A stretch of 64,000 nt of DNA from Oribacterium sp. P6A1 (GTDB taxonomy: Bacteria > Bacillota > Clostridia > Lachnospirales > Lachnospiraceae): contig NZ_JNKO01000006.1 in assembly GCF_000702885.1 (NCBI RefSeq), forward strand, positions 141,922-205,921, written 5' to 3'. Numbering within the stretch: position 1 is the first letter of the stretch; every line of letters begins with the position of its first letter. Below are positions 17,103 to 26,723 of this stretch, piece after piece. The notes under the pieces are model-generated. The model saw nothing but the letters and a program-made list of their open reading frames with translations, made no database searches and was not told the DNA's origin. The position numbers and the translations under genes are program-made.

Positions 17103-18722
17103 ATGAACGTATCATCAAGCAGCAGCTCATCAACGAGCGCATTGGGAAATACCTCCTTAAAAGGTTTTGGAGGACTTGCATCCGGACTTGACCGAGATGC
17201 TTTGATAGAGCAGTTAACACTCAACACAAACAATAAGATAACAAAGACACAGCAGAATATCACAAAACAGGAATGGCGTCAGGAGGCGTACAGAAGCGTT
17301 ACCGATCAGATGATTGATATGGAAGATGAGTATCTGAGCTATTCCGGAAAGACCAGCATAGTACATAATGGTCTTTACTCAAAGTCGGTTGTTACAGCAA
17401 ATGGAAACAGTGCCTCAGCGGCTCTTGTTTCTGCATCCGGTTATTCTAACGTTCTTGATTATGTTTCAGTAAAGGGTGTAAGTCAGCTTGCGTCATCTGC
17501 TTACTTTACATCACAAAAGATGACTGACAGTGAGGGTAATACCGCATCAAAGTCTACAAAACTCAGCAGCATTACCGGGTTTACCGACGATAAGCTTTCT
17601 TCCATGACTATCAACGGTAAAACTTTTGAAGTGACCGGTGAGTCTACTGTAAATGACCTTGTAAATGCTATCAATAACAGCGATGCAGGAGTAAAGGCGA
17701 CTTATGTAGAGAGTACCGGAAAGTTCATGTTTTTTGACAAGGATACCGGTGAGGAAAGCGCAGTCGAGTTAAATGATACGGCAAAAGAGCTGTTTGGAGG
17801 AGAAGAATCCCAGTTCACAGCCGGTAAAGATGCTGTAATGTATGTAAGCTACGGCGGTTCAGAGCCTGTTGCCATAAAGAGCCATACAAACACCTTCAAT
17901 GTTGACGGCCTTTCAGTTAAAGCAAGCGGAACCTTTGGAGATATAAGTGTAGGTGAAGATGGTAAAGTATCCTACGATGCATCAGCCAGTGTGAGTTTTA
18001 CGGCGACTGCCAATGTTGATAAAGCCACAGAACGAGTTAAAGCATTTATCGAAGCTTATAACAAGATGGTCGATGAGGTCAATACTCATGTAACAACGAG
18101 ACCTACAAGCGGTTATGATCCTCTTACTGAAGAGCAGGAAGATGAGATGACCGAAAAGGAAATCGAAAAGTGGACGAAAAAAGCAAAGGAAGGAATCCTT
18201 TATAACGATAATGAAATGAGAGACTTTGCTTTTGAGCTTCATGGCATGATGAATGATATAGTTGCAGGTGGAATCAGTTATGACGATCTTGAAAGTATAG
18301 GTATCACAATAAGTTCTGATCATGTAGACGGAGGACAGCTTACATTTGATGAAGATAAGTTCCGTAAAGCTATGGAAACTGATGCGCAAAAGGTTGAAGA
18401 TATCATGTGCGGAACAGAAGAAAAAAAAGGGTTTGGTCAGATTATTAATAATCAGTTAACTCCGTATGCAACAAGATATGCATCAAGAAATGGCAATTCA
18501 TATGGAAGACTTATAGAAGTTGCAGGTTCCGAAAAGCTTGTAGCCACTAAGAATAAAAATGAAATTTATGACAAGATAAAAGGTTATAATGATGAACTGG
18601 AGAAATGGAAAGATAAATTGAAGACAGAGGAGGACAGATATATCAAGCAGTTCTCAAATCTTGAAACACTCATAAACAAGATGAATACTCAGGCAAGTTA
18701 CTTGTCCAGCTTATCATATTAA
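17103..18722 (+). CDS. fliD: Filament cap protein FliD
   Basis: FliD caps the growing filament and folds exported flagellin. From the ATG at 17103 (AAGGAG six bases upstream) the protein has 539 residues: a Ser-rich start, then the D0 signature GFGGLASGLDRDALIEQL and the following coiled coil. A central Flagellin-IN-like segment (FTDDKLSSMTINGKTFEV) resembles the insert in FlgL at 22684. The C-terminal coiled coil ends with KMNTQASYLSSLSY. The reading frame extends upstream to 17067 but without a well-placed ribosome-binding site. Confidence 0.95.
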   Translation: MNVSSSSSSSTSALGNTSLKGFGGLASGLDRDALIEQLTLNTNNKITKTQQNITKQEWRQEAYRSVTDQMIDMEDEYLSYSGKTSIVHNGLYSKSVVTANGNSASAALVSASGYSNVLDYVSVKGVSQLASSAYFTSQKMTDSEGNTASKSTKLSSITGFTDDKLSSMTINGKTFEVTGESTVNDLVNAINNSDAGVKATYVESTGKFMFFDKDTGEESAVELNDTAKELFGGEESQFTAGKDAVMYVSYGGSEPVAIKSHTNTFNVDGLSVKASGTFGDISVGEDGKVSYDASASVSFTATANVDKATERVKAFIEAYNKMVDEVNTHVTTRPTSGYDPLTEEQEDEMTEKEIEKWTKKAKEGILYNDNEMRDFAFELHGMMNDIVAGGISYDDLESIGITISSDHVDGGQLTFDEDKFRKAMETDAQKVEDIMCGTEEKKGFGQIINNQLTPYATRYASRNGNSYGRLIEVAGSEKLVATKNKNEIYDKIKGYNDELEKWKDKLKTEEDRYIKQFSNLETLINKMNTQASYLSSLSY

Positions 18723-18789
18723 GTTTTCTGTCGATATAACATATAGTAATCGAAGATAACTACTAAAATACAAAGAGAAGGTGTCATTC

Positions 18790-19191
18790 ATGATTTATGA
18801 AAAATATAAAGAGGATACAGTTTTTTCCATGTCTCCAGTGGAGCTTTTGATTCTTTTGTACGACGAGTGTATGAAGGATCTCAGAAAGGCTCAAATAGCT
18901 CTTGAAGATGGCGACATGACTATGTTCGAGGAGTTTATAGGAAAATCACTTAAGATAATAAGATATCTTATTCAGACTCTTGATATGTCGATACCTGTCA
19001 GTAAGGATCTGAGAAGGCTGTATGATTATATCATATTTGATCTTTCAAAGGTCAGAGCAGCCGGTAAACGTATGCCAGATGAGATACCCAAGCTTATAGA
19101 AATCATTCAGAATCTGAGAGATGGATTTGACGGGGCAAGCCAACAGGTTCAGGATACACATGAGGTTCATGAGGCAAGTATAGTAGGCTGA
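18790..19191 (+). CDS. fliS: Flagellin export chaperone FliS
   Basis: A four-helix chaperone of 133 residues with FSMSPVELLILLYDECM, RYLIQTLDMS and LRRLYDYIIFDLSKVRAA, all typical of FliS. It binds flagellin C-termini before export. A GTG at 18781 opens the frame earlier but touches the AGAAGG ribosome-binding site, so the ATG at 18790 is used. The position directly after fliD is standard. Confidence 0.95.
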   Translation: MIYEKYKEDTVFSMSPVELLILLYDECMKDLRKAQIALEDGDMTMFEEFIGKSLKIIRYLIQTLDMSIPVSKDLRRLYDYIIFDLSKVRAAGKRMPDEIPKLIEIIQNLRDGFDGASQQVQDTHEVHEASIVG

Positions 19192-19214
19192 TTAGCCATA
19201 TTCCGGGAGCACAT

Positions 19215-19616
19215 ATGGAAGATGTTTTAAATGTTGCTGATTTAGCTATATTATTTCAAAGAAGGTATAGCTTTATAAAAGATGTGAAGGATATTACAGA
19301 TAAGCTTTCGGAAGCCATATCCGGGAATGATGGATATACTGCTGAAGTGATCCTTGAAGAGCGCGGGGATGCTATACGAAAAGTTGAGCATGCCACAGAA
19401 CAGATTCGGCTTCTCGGAGAGGCGGGGCCTAAAGCTGCATTTACTGCACATAGACTTATATATACGGAACCTGATGATATCGCGCCTGAAACAGACGATG
19501 AAAAACTGGTCCGGGAGATAAGACTGAAAACAAAGGCTTTGGTAGAAGTTCTTCAGAAGCAGGATAAAATGTTGAATAAACGCCTTACAAGGGATCAGTC
19601 TTTCTATAAGGACTAA
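19215..19616 (+). CDS. Probable FliT-like flagellar chaperone
   Basis: A 133-residue, mainly helical protein with no strong motif. It sits 23 bases after fliS, the position of fliT in many genomes, and has the size and heptad-like helices of that chaperone family. Primary sequence similarity is too weak to name it with confidence. The ATG is preceded by GGGAGC. A FliD- or export-related chaperone is the most economical guess. Confidence 0.6.
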   Translation: MEDVLNVADLAILFQRRYSFIKDVKDITDKLSEAISGNDGYTAEVILEERGDAIRKVEHATEQIRLLGEAGPKAAFTAHRLIYTEPDDIAPETDDEKLVREIRLKTKALVEVLQKQDKMLNKRLTRDQSFYKD

Positions 19617-19677
19617 TACAACACTAATTGAATGACCGGGACATGATGATAAAGATAATGGTATACATTTAAAAAAC

Positions 19678-19712
19678 AGAGAATCACAGAGAGTATATCC
19701 CTGTGGTTCTCT
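19678..19712 (+). terminator. Terminator-like hairpin after the fliD-fliS-fliT unit
   Basis: Arms AGAGAATCACAG (19678-19689) and CTGTGGTTCTCT (19701-19712) pair fully with one wobble. The following bases are only partly T-rich, so termination may be incomplete. The next gene starts at 19792. Confidence 0.55.
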
Positions 19713-19791
19713 TGTGTTATAATAAAGTTATTCATAATAAATGGTAACGACTATAAAAGCATAATAAATATGCTTTTACGGGAGGATGGGG

Positions 19792-21675
19792 ATGAATCGT
19801 ACAGTTTTTGAAGGCAGATATCTGATAAATCTTGTTGGGGCAGTTATCAAACAAAAGGAGATTCCAAAAAAATCCATGAAGATGGATTGGGAGAGACTGT
19901 TTCGTCTTGCTGATTATCATAAGATTGCCAATGTTATTTATCTGGGTATGCTTGGAGCTTCAGAGCATGTGCCGCAAAAGTGGGGGGAGAGATTTTTTGA
20001 ACGTTACCAGGAGAGTCTGATGTATTCCTCAAGCTACGAGAATTCCGAGCTTGAGATCCTCACACTGCTTAACATGCATAAAATAACAGCAACTGTTCTT
20101 GAATCATCTGCCACGAGGCGTCTTTACAGGATCCCTGAGAGTGCAAGCAACAGCCCTCTGAGGCTTTTACTCAGTGAGAAGGATTATAGTCTTGCTAAGG
20201 GATTTCTTGTGGATCTTGGATATCTGACTGATCATTTTTATCCAAAGTTCGGTGAGCATATGCGGGCGGGAAACGGATTTATGGTAGAGATATACTATAA
20301 GCTCCCATTTATTACGAAGAACTATCAGAAGTGCATGACATCCCTCATGGAGAGAGCATATATTGACAGAACCTTCAATTCCATGCACACCTTTTCCCTT
20401 GAGTCCAGTTTCGTATTTCGCATGGCAGAGGTCTGTTATAACTATTGTGAAAATGCTCTTACAGTGCGTAAATTGCTGGATGTTTTCCTGTTTTACCATC
20501 AGTTCAAGGGCAAGATGAATCAGAATTTTATCTGGACCAGATTTAAAGAGTTCAAAATTGATGTGCTGGTTCAGTGCATGATTCATATTGCAGCCATGTG
20601 GTTTGGATCCAAGGCAGACGATATCCTGGATCTTGCCATAGAGGACGGAGAGGTTTACGACGGTGTGGAAAGCCGTATACTTACCAGTGGAGTCATAGGT
20701 ACTGAGATGGTGCCTCAGGCCAATTCTCTGAGAAATGAAATCCAGAAGGAACTTGAAAAAGAGAAACGTGAAGAGGAGAAGGAGCTCAGGAAAAAGCAGA
20801 GAGATGAATACTGGAAGAGAGTTAAGCAGCAGATACTTTGGGTATTCCCTGAGTACAAGTACATGATCTCTTTATATCCTTCATTGGAAAAATTTCCGTT
20901 TCTGCTTCCGTTATACTGGATTTTCAGAGGCATTCGTATGATTAAGGCTTCTCTTAAAGTTCAGTTTGATTCCGGAAGAGATAAGAATGATGATAAAGCT
21001 AAAGCTTCAGGAAAGAAGAAGTCCGGAGATATATCGTATCTTCCAAGAGAGACAAAGACTACCAGAGCTTTGGAAAACGATGGCATGGGAGATGTTGCTG
21101 TATCTATAGAAAATGGTAACAGAACAGGAAAGATTTACGATTCAGTTCTTGCGGAAGAACAGCAGAGGTCTAAGCTTGAAGAAGAGATCAAGGCAAGTGC
21201 CGATGAGAATGTCACAGAAGATGATTTCAGAATCGATGAGAATGCCGAAACAGAAATCGGTCTCTGGGAGTTCCCTAAGCTGGAATCAGTATCTATGCCT
21301 GGATTTAAGCGGGAGGATGAAAATGAGGCAATAAGTGAAGATAGTGATACATCTTCACAGGAAAAGGTTCCAGCTTCATTAGGAGGAGATACACTTTCAG
21401 GTATGGATGTTTCTCTGTTCAACAATCTTATGTCAAATGACAAAAACAGAACTTCTGACAAGGTTACTATCACTTCACAATATACTGATTCCGGAAATAT
21501 AGAATACGGTTTTACTAAGGAAAACGAGGAGAATGACTCAGAACCATTAAGAACATCAAAAGAGTCTTTGGAACCGGATATAATTGTGGCACAGGATGAA
21601 AATCATAATTCGGTTGGAGTTCGTAAATGGCATTTCCCAACCATAGAAGAGGTTGAGGAAAAGGAAGATACATAA
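19792..21675 (+). CDS. Nucleotidyltransferase-like protein (NTP_transf_5 fold) lacking the metal motif, with long acidic tail
   Basis: Residues about 1-330 follow the layout of the uncharacterised NTP_transf_5 family: an N-terminal helical part (RLFRLADYHKIANVIYLGM), then the position where the family has a GDxDLLV metal-binding motif, then LVDLGY and MVEIYYKLPF. Here the motif position reads SPLRLLLS, so the catalytic Asp pair is missing. A charged coiled coil spans about 310-345, and the last ~230 residues are acidic and low in complexity. GGAGG and the ATG at 19792 set the start. No function can be assigned; the context suggests a motility-linked accessory role. Confidence 0.55.
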   Translation: MNRTVFEGRYLINLVGAVIKQKEIPKKSMKMDWERLFRLADYHKIANVIYLGMLGASEHVPQKWGERFFERYQESLMYSSSYENSELEILTLLNMHKITATVLESSATRRLYRIPESASNSPLRLLLSEKDYSLAKGFLVDLGYLTDHFYPKFGEHMRAGNGFMVEIYYKLPFITKNYQKCMTSLMERAYIDRTFNSMHTFSLESSFVFRMAEVCYNYCENALTVRKLLDVFLFYHQFKGKMNQNFIWTRFKEFKIDVLVQCMIHIAAMWFGSKADDILDLAIEDGEVYDGVESRILTSGVIGTEMVPQANSLRNEIQKELEKEKREEEKELRKKQRDEYWKRVKQQILWVFPEYKYMISLYPSLEKFPFLLPLYWIFRGIRMIKASLKVQFDSGRDKNDDKAKASGKKKSGDISYLPRETKTTRALENDGMGDVAVSIENGNRTGKIYDSVLAEEQQRSKLEEEIKASADENVTEDDFRIDENAETEIGLWEFPKLESVSMPGFKREDENEAISEDSDTSSQEKVPASLGGDTLSGMDVSLFNNLMSNDKNRTSDKVTITSQYTDSGNIEYGFTKENEENDSEPLRTSKESLEPDIIVAQDENHNSVGVRKWHFPTIEEVEEKEDT

Positions 21676-21742
21676 TATTTCCTGATAATCAAATTTGTAA
21701 ACCGTATATCTAAGGGAGTTATTCCTGTAAATTTTTTAATCA

Positions 21743-21774
21743 AAAACCCTTCGCCTAAGACGGCGAAGGGTTTT
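21743..21774. terminator. Bidirectional terminator between convergent units
   Basis: Arms AAAACCCTTCGCC (21743-21755) and GGCGAAGGGTTTT (21762-21774) enclose a six-base loop, with A- and T-rich flanks on both sides. It lies between the plus-strand gene ending at 21675 and csrA ending at 21796. Confidence 0.88.
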
Positions 21775-21795
21775 AATTATCATATAAAACAAGTA

Positions 21796-22092
21796 TTAAT
21801 TGTTCTCGTTTTTTTCATCTTTGTCTGATGATTCAGATGAATCAGCAGCCTTATGCTTCTTTAAGGTGATTTGCTTTAGTGAATCCTGCAAACCTGTAAT
21901 TGCAGTAGGATGAGGTGATGTAGCACTCTTGTTTTCCTGTTCTGCGATAGAAAGCTCTTCACGGAGAATGGAAATCTGTTTAGGAGCATCTATGGCAAGT
22001 CTTACGCCATCAGAAGCACTTTCTACAACAGTTATTCTGATATTGTCTCCAATAAGTATACTTTCATTTTTTTTTCGTCTTAATATCAGCAT
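21796..22092 (-). CDS. csrA: Carbon storage regulator CsrA with C-terminal extension
   Basis: CsrA is an RNA-binding dimer that represses translation, in Firmicutes chiefly of flagellin. The N-terminal 60 residues are canonical (MLILRRKKNESILIGDNI, VRLAIDAPKQISILREEL). A 35-residue charged, Ser/Lys-rich tail extends beyond the usual end, giving 98 residues. fliW, its protein antagonist, lies just upstream in the same operon, and the flagellin leader carries two GGA motifs (see 36504). Confidence 0.95.
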   Translation of the reverse strand: MLILRRKKNESILIGDNIRITVVESASDGVRLAIDAPKQISILREELSIAEQENKSATSPHPTAITGLQDSLKQITLKKHKAADSSESSDKDEKNENN

Positions 22093-22136
22093 CTGATCAC
22101 CTACCCTATACTTAATCTTATCGGTCCTACCGACTG

Positions 22137-22613
22137 TTAAGCGTCTGGTGTCTCTTGAGGGGCACCTTCCTGACCGGTAGTGAAAGAACTTAATTTCTTT
22201 CTGAACTCATACTCGGATTGATTGAGTATGACCTGCATACCGATACGCTTATCAGGATTTATTACAACAGGTGCTTTCATATTAACAGTGTTTTCGAGAT
22301 GATTGGTTCGAAGAACACAAATCACATAATATGAAAGATCATCCTCTGATTTGACACCAAGATACGAAAGCTCTTCTGGACTCAGAACCGGATTATAGTC
22401 CGGATCCAGCGAAAACGGGTTGATGATAACAAAAGCAACGTCAGTGTTTTCGATGGACTGAAGCATGAGAATCGTATTATCCTCATTTTCATCGAGAACG
22501 AGAGGGATGAAATACTTTAAATCATTAAAACCAAACAGCCCGTCTGTAAAATGTATAAGATCGGACTCTTCGTACTCAATTGTGCCATAGTCTTTGGTAT
22601 CTAATGTCAACAT
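22137..22613 (-). CDS. fliW: Flagellar assembly factor FliW
   Basis: FliW binds CsrA and flagellin alternately, so that export of flagellin releases CsrA repression. Signatures include the phrases GLFGFNDLKYFIPL and VIINPFSLDPDYNP and the C-terminal KAPVVINPDKRIGMQVIL. From the ATG at 22613 (GGAGG nine bases upstream) it has 158 residues; a TTG at 22622 would overlap that site. csrA follows after 44 bases. Confidence 0.96.
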   Translation of the reverse strand: MLTLDTKDYGTIEYEESDLIHFTDGLFGFNDLKYFIPLVLDENEDNTILMLQSIENTDVAFVIINPFSLDPDYNPVLSPEELSYLGVKSEDDLSYYVICVLRTNHLENTVNMKAPVVINPDKRIGMQVILNQSEYEFRKKLSSFTTGQEGAPQETPDA

Positions 22614-22683
22614 GAATGACAACCTCCATTAAGTATATCTTATAAAATTAATAATTACTATATTTTTCGTAAAATTATCACTT

Positions 22684-24264
22684 TCAACGTACAAAATCGA
22701 ATAAAGAATTCTGCATGATCTTTGATCCTACCTGCATGGCAGCATTGTAGGAGAACTGATTCTGATACATCTTAACAATGGCATCATAGGTATCTATGGC
22801 CATATGATCGTTATATTCTTTTTGATAGCTGTCCTGAGCAGTCTGTAGTCTGGACTGTACTTCTTCAAGAGAAGCGTAGGTGACACCTATGCGCCTGAAT
22901 GTGTTACTTACATCCTGCATAGCATGATCCCATTTTTCGATTACATATGTAACATCTTCATTCAGTTCATCGGAGGAATAAACAGTTTTGACTTTTGAAG
23001 AATTTGTAGTATATGTTCCGGGAACTGTAGAGCCTCCCATAATTCCAGAAGTAGTACTGTCAAGCGTTACATTAGAATCTGAACCGGATGTTTTTGACGT
23101 AAAAGTGAATGTACCGGAAGTTCCGTCAAAAGAAGCTGTCACTCCGGCAGCGCTGCTGTTAATGGCAGACTTTAAAGCCGAGACTGTGGAATCGATTGTA
23201 AGGCCACTGACAGGAGTACCATTAATGTTCATCTTACTTAAAGCTGTATCTGTGAAACCAAGGTCTCCCAATTTTGAACCATATGTGGCTGTATTTCCCG
23301 TTGAACGATCAGTCAACGAGTTTGAAGTATACGTTGCAGGTGTGGTGCTTATTGAATTGTACGTAGTAGAGTAGTAATCATTTAAATCTGAAAAGGAATT
23401 AAGATAGGAATTTGTAGCATGAATAACCTGTGAGTTTAAGGCAAACACAGATCGGTTCATAGCTTCCTTAAAGGTAGCTATATTATCTGTGAAATTCGGG
23501 GTAGTAGAACCGACGGGATCCTGAGCTCTGAGTTTTTCAGAGGTGATACCGGTCACCATGTTAAGTCCACCGTAATAAGTATCCGGAAGAGTAGAGATGT
23601 TTGTGATATCTCCGTAGCCGAGAGACATACGCCCCTGTTCTCTCATGGCAGTCACTATACACTTTAGGGTCTCGTCTTCGTCCATAGCTGCCCCTGAAGC
23701 GTCTGTTCCGCAATAGGCATAGGACTTAGATGTTGGATCGTAGGACATAATCATGGTAGTTTCACTGTCATCTCCTGGGAACTTATGATGATAAGTCAGA
23801 GTCATGCCGTCATCAGACATAGTGAAAGGAACGGTGGTAGCATCATTTCCGCCCATTACATAATAGCCTTCATAGCTGGCATTTAAATCCTGTGCCATGG
23901 TCTGCTGAGTAGTTCTCATAAGGGTATTCATAGTATCAACAGTGCTTTCAAGGCCCTGGAAAGAAGCAGATGCTATCTGCTCGTATTTTACATTAAGTAC
24001 ACCCATCTGCTCATACATGGAACGGGAAGATGCTTCCTGCTGTTCAAGACGATTCATAACGTCTTTTATCATGGTATCCTTGGTGACAGCATCAGTATAC
24101 AGGTTGTCGATTTTCTTGCCCGCATAGTAGTCAAGAGGACTCTCTCCCATGGTCTCGAATTTTCTTCCGGTTGAGACCTGCTCCATGCTTCTGTTATATT
24201 TTGATTTAAGATCCTGAACGGATCTTGCGTAATCCTTATAAAAGGTAGAAGATGTGACACGCAT
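22684..24264 (-). CDS. flgL: Hook-filament junction protein FlgL with a Flagellin-IN-like insert
   Basis: N-terminal YNRSMEQVSTGRKFETMGESP and the C-terminal YKEYNDHMAIDTYDAIVKMYQNQFSYNAAMQ region (about the last 40 residues) are junction-protein signatures. The 526-residue length is well above most FlgL (about 300). Much of the excess is an inserted, Ser/Thr/Gly-rich domain (about residues 300-410) containing LGFTDTALSKMNINGTPV, which resembles the Flagellin-IN repeat of FliD at 17103. AAGGAG precedes the ATG. It follows flgK by 21 bases. Confidence 0.93.
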   Translation of the reverse strand: MRVTSSTFYKDYARSVQDLKSKYNRSMEQVSTGRKFETMGESPLDYYAGKKIDNLYTDAVTKDTMIKDVMNRLEQQEASSRSMYEQMGVLNVKYEQIASASFQGLESTVDTMNTLMRTTQQTMAQDLNASYEGYYVMGGNDATTVPFTMSDDGMTLTYHHKFPGDDSETTMIMSYDPTSKSYAYCGTDASGAAMDEDETLKCIVTAMREQGRMSLGYGDITNISTLPDTYYGGLNMVTGITSEKLRAQDPVGSTTPNFTDNIATFKEAMNRSVFALNSQVIHATNSYLNSFSDLNDYYSTTYNSISTTPATYTSNSLTDRSTGNTATYGSKLGDLGFTDTALSKMNINGTPVSGLTIDSTVSALKSAINSSAAGVTASFDGTSGTFTFTSKTSGSDSNVTLDSTTSGIMGGSTVPGTYTTNSSKVKTVYSSDELNEDVTYVIEKWDHAMQDVSNTFRRIGVTYASLEEVQSRLQTAQDSYQKEYNDHMAIDTYDAIVKMYQNQFSYNAAMQVGSKIMQNSLFDFVR

Positions 24265-24285
24265 GATTTATCTCCTTTCTGCCTA

Positions 24286-26100
24286 TCAGACCAAACCAAG
24301 TAGCGTCTGCAGAGTTTCGTCAAAGGCAGTCATGATTTTTGCTGCCGCATTGTATGATGATACATAGATCATCATATTGGCGGCTTCTTCATCAAGGCTG
24401 ACACCAGACAGCTGATCCTTCGCACTGGTGATGCTGTTAAGCACGTTTGTGTTGGTATCAAGGGAATCCTTGTTGCTTTCCTGGTCGTTTGCAAGTCTTG
24501 TTGAAAGACTGTTCATGTAGTTGGCAAAGGTCTTATCCTTAAGCTCTGAATGAGGCTGGGTGAACGAGTTGATCATATTGAGTATGGTAAGATTGGAATC
24601 AGAACCTCTGAGACCTATCTTTGTTTCTCCGTTTACCCATTTTTTGCTGAGAGAAATGTTTTCTGCATTGATGTCATTGCCGGTCTGATCGCTTCTGTTA
24701 ACAAGCAGAATATGATCCGTAGTTCCATTGGCTTTTATCGCAGTTGTAGAGTTTGCCTTTGCTGTCTCTTCCGGCTCATAAGGATAGTTCCAGGTATTAC
24801 CCATATGGTTGTAGGTGTTCATCTCATCCGCAAGAGTTTGAGCCAGATTATCAAGCTGATCCATATAGTAGTCGAAACCATAGTAGATTCCCTGCTTTAG
24901 ACCAGTGGTGGCGGTTTTTGATGGATCAGACTTTGCAAGCATATCAAGACCTGCCTGAACAGATCCTCCGGAGAAAGTGATATGTCCACTTGATGAATCA
25001 GATTGGCTGTTTGCAGTGATGACATCAGTTGGAGTTGTTTTAGTGCCATCTTTTTTCGTCCCGGCAGATGTAAAAACGAGCTGAGTGTCCAAAGGATTTG
25101 TTGAAGTATTTGTTGTATCGGACCATTTGGAATAATAAGGCTCCGACGGAACTTTAGTTTTATCTTTCAGTAAATCTACGGAACCGTAATTCAGACCGTT
25201 AGCATCTTTGTATGTGCCGTTGACTAAAATGATACTGTCTTGTGTCCCATCCTTTTTTGTGAAATTCAGAGTTATACGAAGATCTTCAGGCCAGTCAGCC
25301 CTTCCGCATGGATTTCCGTTAGCATCATAGGTATAGATGCGGTAACGGGGATTTGTCTCTCCGGCAACTGTATACTCTTCTGAGTAATACTCAACGGTTA
25401 TGGGAATGTATTTTGACAGTTCATCGATCTTCAGGTTTCTTTCGTCTTGAAGCTCCAGAGCAGGGTTGCCTATAAGCTGATTATGTTTGATTTTATTATT
25501 CAAATCACCAATTTCACTGAGCAGAGTATTGATGGTCTCTACGGCACCGTTGCCTGATGTGCCTTTACCGTAAAGTTTTTCAAATTCATTATCTTCCGCA
25601 GTTTTTATCTGTCTTGCGGCAGAGTTTAAAAGAACTGCTGTGGCGTTCATATCAGACTGAAGCTGCCCTTCATAAACAGGATCCTGAACCTTGGAGGTGT
25701 CCTGCATGGTGGTGAGAGCTGTCTGTATGGCATCAAGAGATGCTCTCAGACCATCATGAGTTGTTTCGTCCATGAATCTGGAAAGTGAATTCAGTGACTC
25801 TTCTATAGCGGTATTATAATTTGTTGCAGTGTTCTGATCTCTGTACTGTATATCCAAAAACTTGTCACGAATCTGCAGAACTTCGTCCATGGACACACCA
25901 AAACCAACATTTACATCGTTTTCATTCATATAGAATGAAACGGGATTTTCATAGTTTACGCTGGAAGTCTTTAACTGCTGTCTTGTGTAACCCTCAACAT
26001 TCATGTTTGCAAGGTTTTGAGAAGTTACATCAAGTTTTTTTGAGTTCGCCTGCAGCGATGTCAGGGCTGTCTGAAAACCAGCGAATGTTGCGCGAACCAT
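24286..26100 (-). CDS. flgK: Hook-filament junction protein FlgK
   Basis: FlgK joins hook to filament. N-terminal FAGFQTALTSLQANSKKLDVTSQNLANMNVEGYTRQ (about residues 5-40) and the C-terminal GVSLDEEAANMMIYVSSYNAAAKIMTAFDETLQTLL (last ~40) are diagnostic, and the 604-residue length is normal. A clear sigma-28-type promoter lies just upstream (26156-26182), so flgK-flgL can be read apart from flgM-flgN. Confidence 0.97.
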   Translation of the reverse strand: MVRATFAGFQTALTSLQANSKKLDVTSQNLANMNVEGYTRQQLKTSSVNYENPVSFYMNENDVNVGFGVSMDEVLQIRDKFLDIQYRDQNTATNYNTAIEESLNSLSRFMDETTHDGLRASLDAIQTALTTMQDTSKVQDPVYEGQLQSDMNATAVLLNSAARQIKTAEDNEFEKLYGKGTSGNGAVETINTLLSEIGDLNNKIKHNQLIGNPALELQDERNLKIDELSKYIPITVEYYSEEYTVAGETNPRYRIYTYDANGNPCGRADWPEDLRITLNFTKKDGTQDSIILVNGTYKDANGLNYGSVDLLKDKTKVPSEPYYSKWSDTTNTSTNPLDTQLVFTSAGTKKDGTKTTPTDVITANSQSDSSSGHITFSGGSVQAGLDMLAKSDPSKTATTGLKQGIYYGFDYYMDQLDNLAQTLADEMNTYNHMGNTWNYPYEPEETAKANSTTAIKANGTTDHILLVNRSDQTGNDINAENISLSKKWVNGETKIGLRGSDSNLTILNMINSFTQPHSELKDKTFANYMNSLSTRLANDQESNKDSLDTNTNVLNSITSAKDQLSGVSLDEEAANMMIYVSSYNAAAKIMTAFDETLQTLLGLV

Positions 26101-26155
26101 ATATACCTCCTATATAGAAAGAAAACTAAATATAATCATCGTATTTCTGTATCTA

Positions 26156-26182
26156 ATATCGGCGGATTTTTTAGAAACATTA
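26156..26182 (-). promoter_or_regulatory. Sigma-28-type promoter for flgK-flgL
   Basis: On the minus strand, TAAT (26182-26179), a 15-base spacer, and an exact GCCGATAT (26163-26156), about 55 bases before flgK. This matches the Bacillus SigD minus-10 consensus exactly. Confidence 0.8.
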
Positions 26183-26272
26183 GTTAATCGGGGTAAAAAA
26201 TATAGAAAAATAGCGGTCGTACATACAACAGTACGACCGCTTTCTGAAATGATGAAGATTTAAAGGGTAAAA

Positions 26273-26704
26273 TCAGGCCAGCGTATCCTGGAAAAGTTTC
26301 GGCACAGGCTGACGGGATATGACTGTTTCCACATCATGAAGCCGAACCCTCATGATACGGTCTGCCGTTTCCTGTGCTTCTTTGAGACTATAGAGAGCGA
26401 TCCTGAGTTCCTCGAAAAGAGGATTTAAAACGAGCTTTTGATCTTCGGATGCCTTGCTGAGGATCTGAGAAAACTTTAATCCCTTCCATCCAAGCTGTTC
26501 GGCAAGTTTAATACGTTTCTTCTCAAGACCACGAAAATTCAAAAGATCCGGCTGGGCTTCCTTCACCAAAGATTCCAGCTTCGAAGGATCGTCTTCGGAT
26601 GCGGAAACGGTGAAATCACGCTCCAGCTTGATAAGTCTGTTTACAACTGTTGCCTGAGATGCTAGCACCTCTGTAAAATCGTTAAATACTGCAGAGTCTG
26701 ACAT
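26273..26704 (-). CDS. flgN: FlgN-like export chaperone for FlgK/FlgL
   Basis: A 143-residue helical protein between flgM and flgK, the standard place of flgN. It shows the FlgN-family lay-out, with a heptad-rich N-terminal helix (EVLASQATVVNRLIKLERDF), NFRGLEKKRIKLAEQLGW in the middle, and long C-terminal helices. AAAGGAGA precedes the ATG. FlgN chaperones bring FlgK and FlgL to the export gate. Confidence 0.83.
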   Translation of the reverse strand: MSDSAVFNDFTEVLASQATVVNRLIKLERDFTVSASEDDPSKLESLVKEAQPDLLNFRGLEKKRIKLAEQLGWKGLKFSQILSKASEDQKLVLNPLFEELRIALYSLKEAQETADRIMRVRLHDVETVISRQPVPKLFQDTLA

Positions 26705-26723
26705 AATGTCTCCTTTTGCGGGA

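Noticed and set aside
22988..23374. 128-residue plus-strand open frame inside flgL
   Set aside because: It lies opposite the Ser/Thr-rich insert of flgL, with no ribosome-binding site; a shadow frame.
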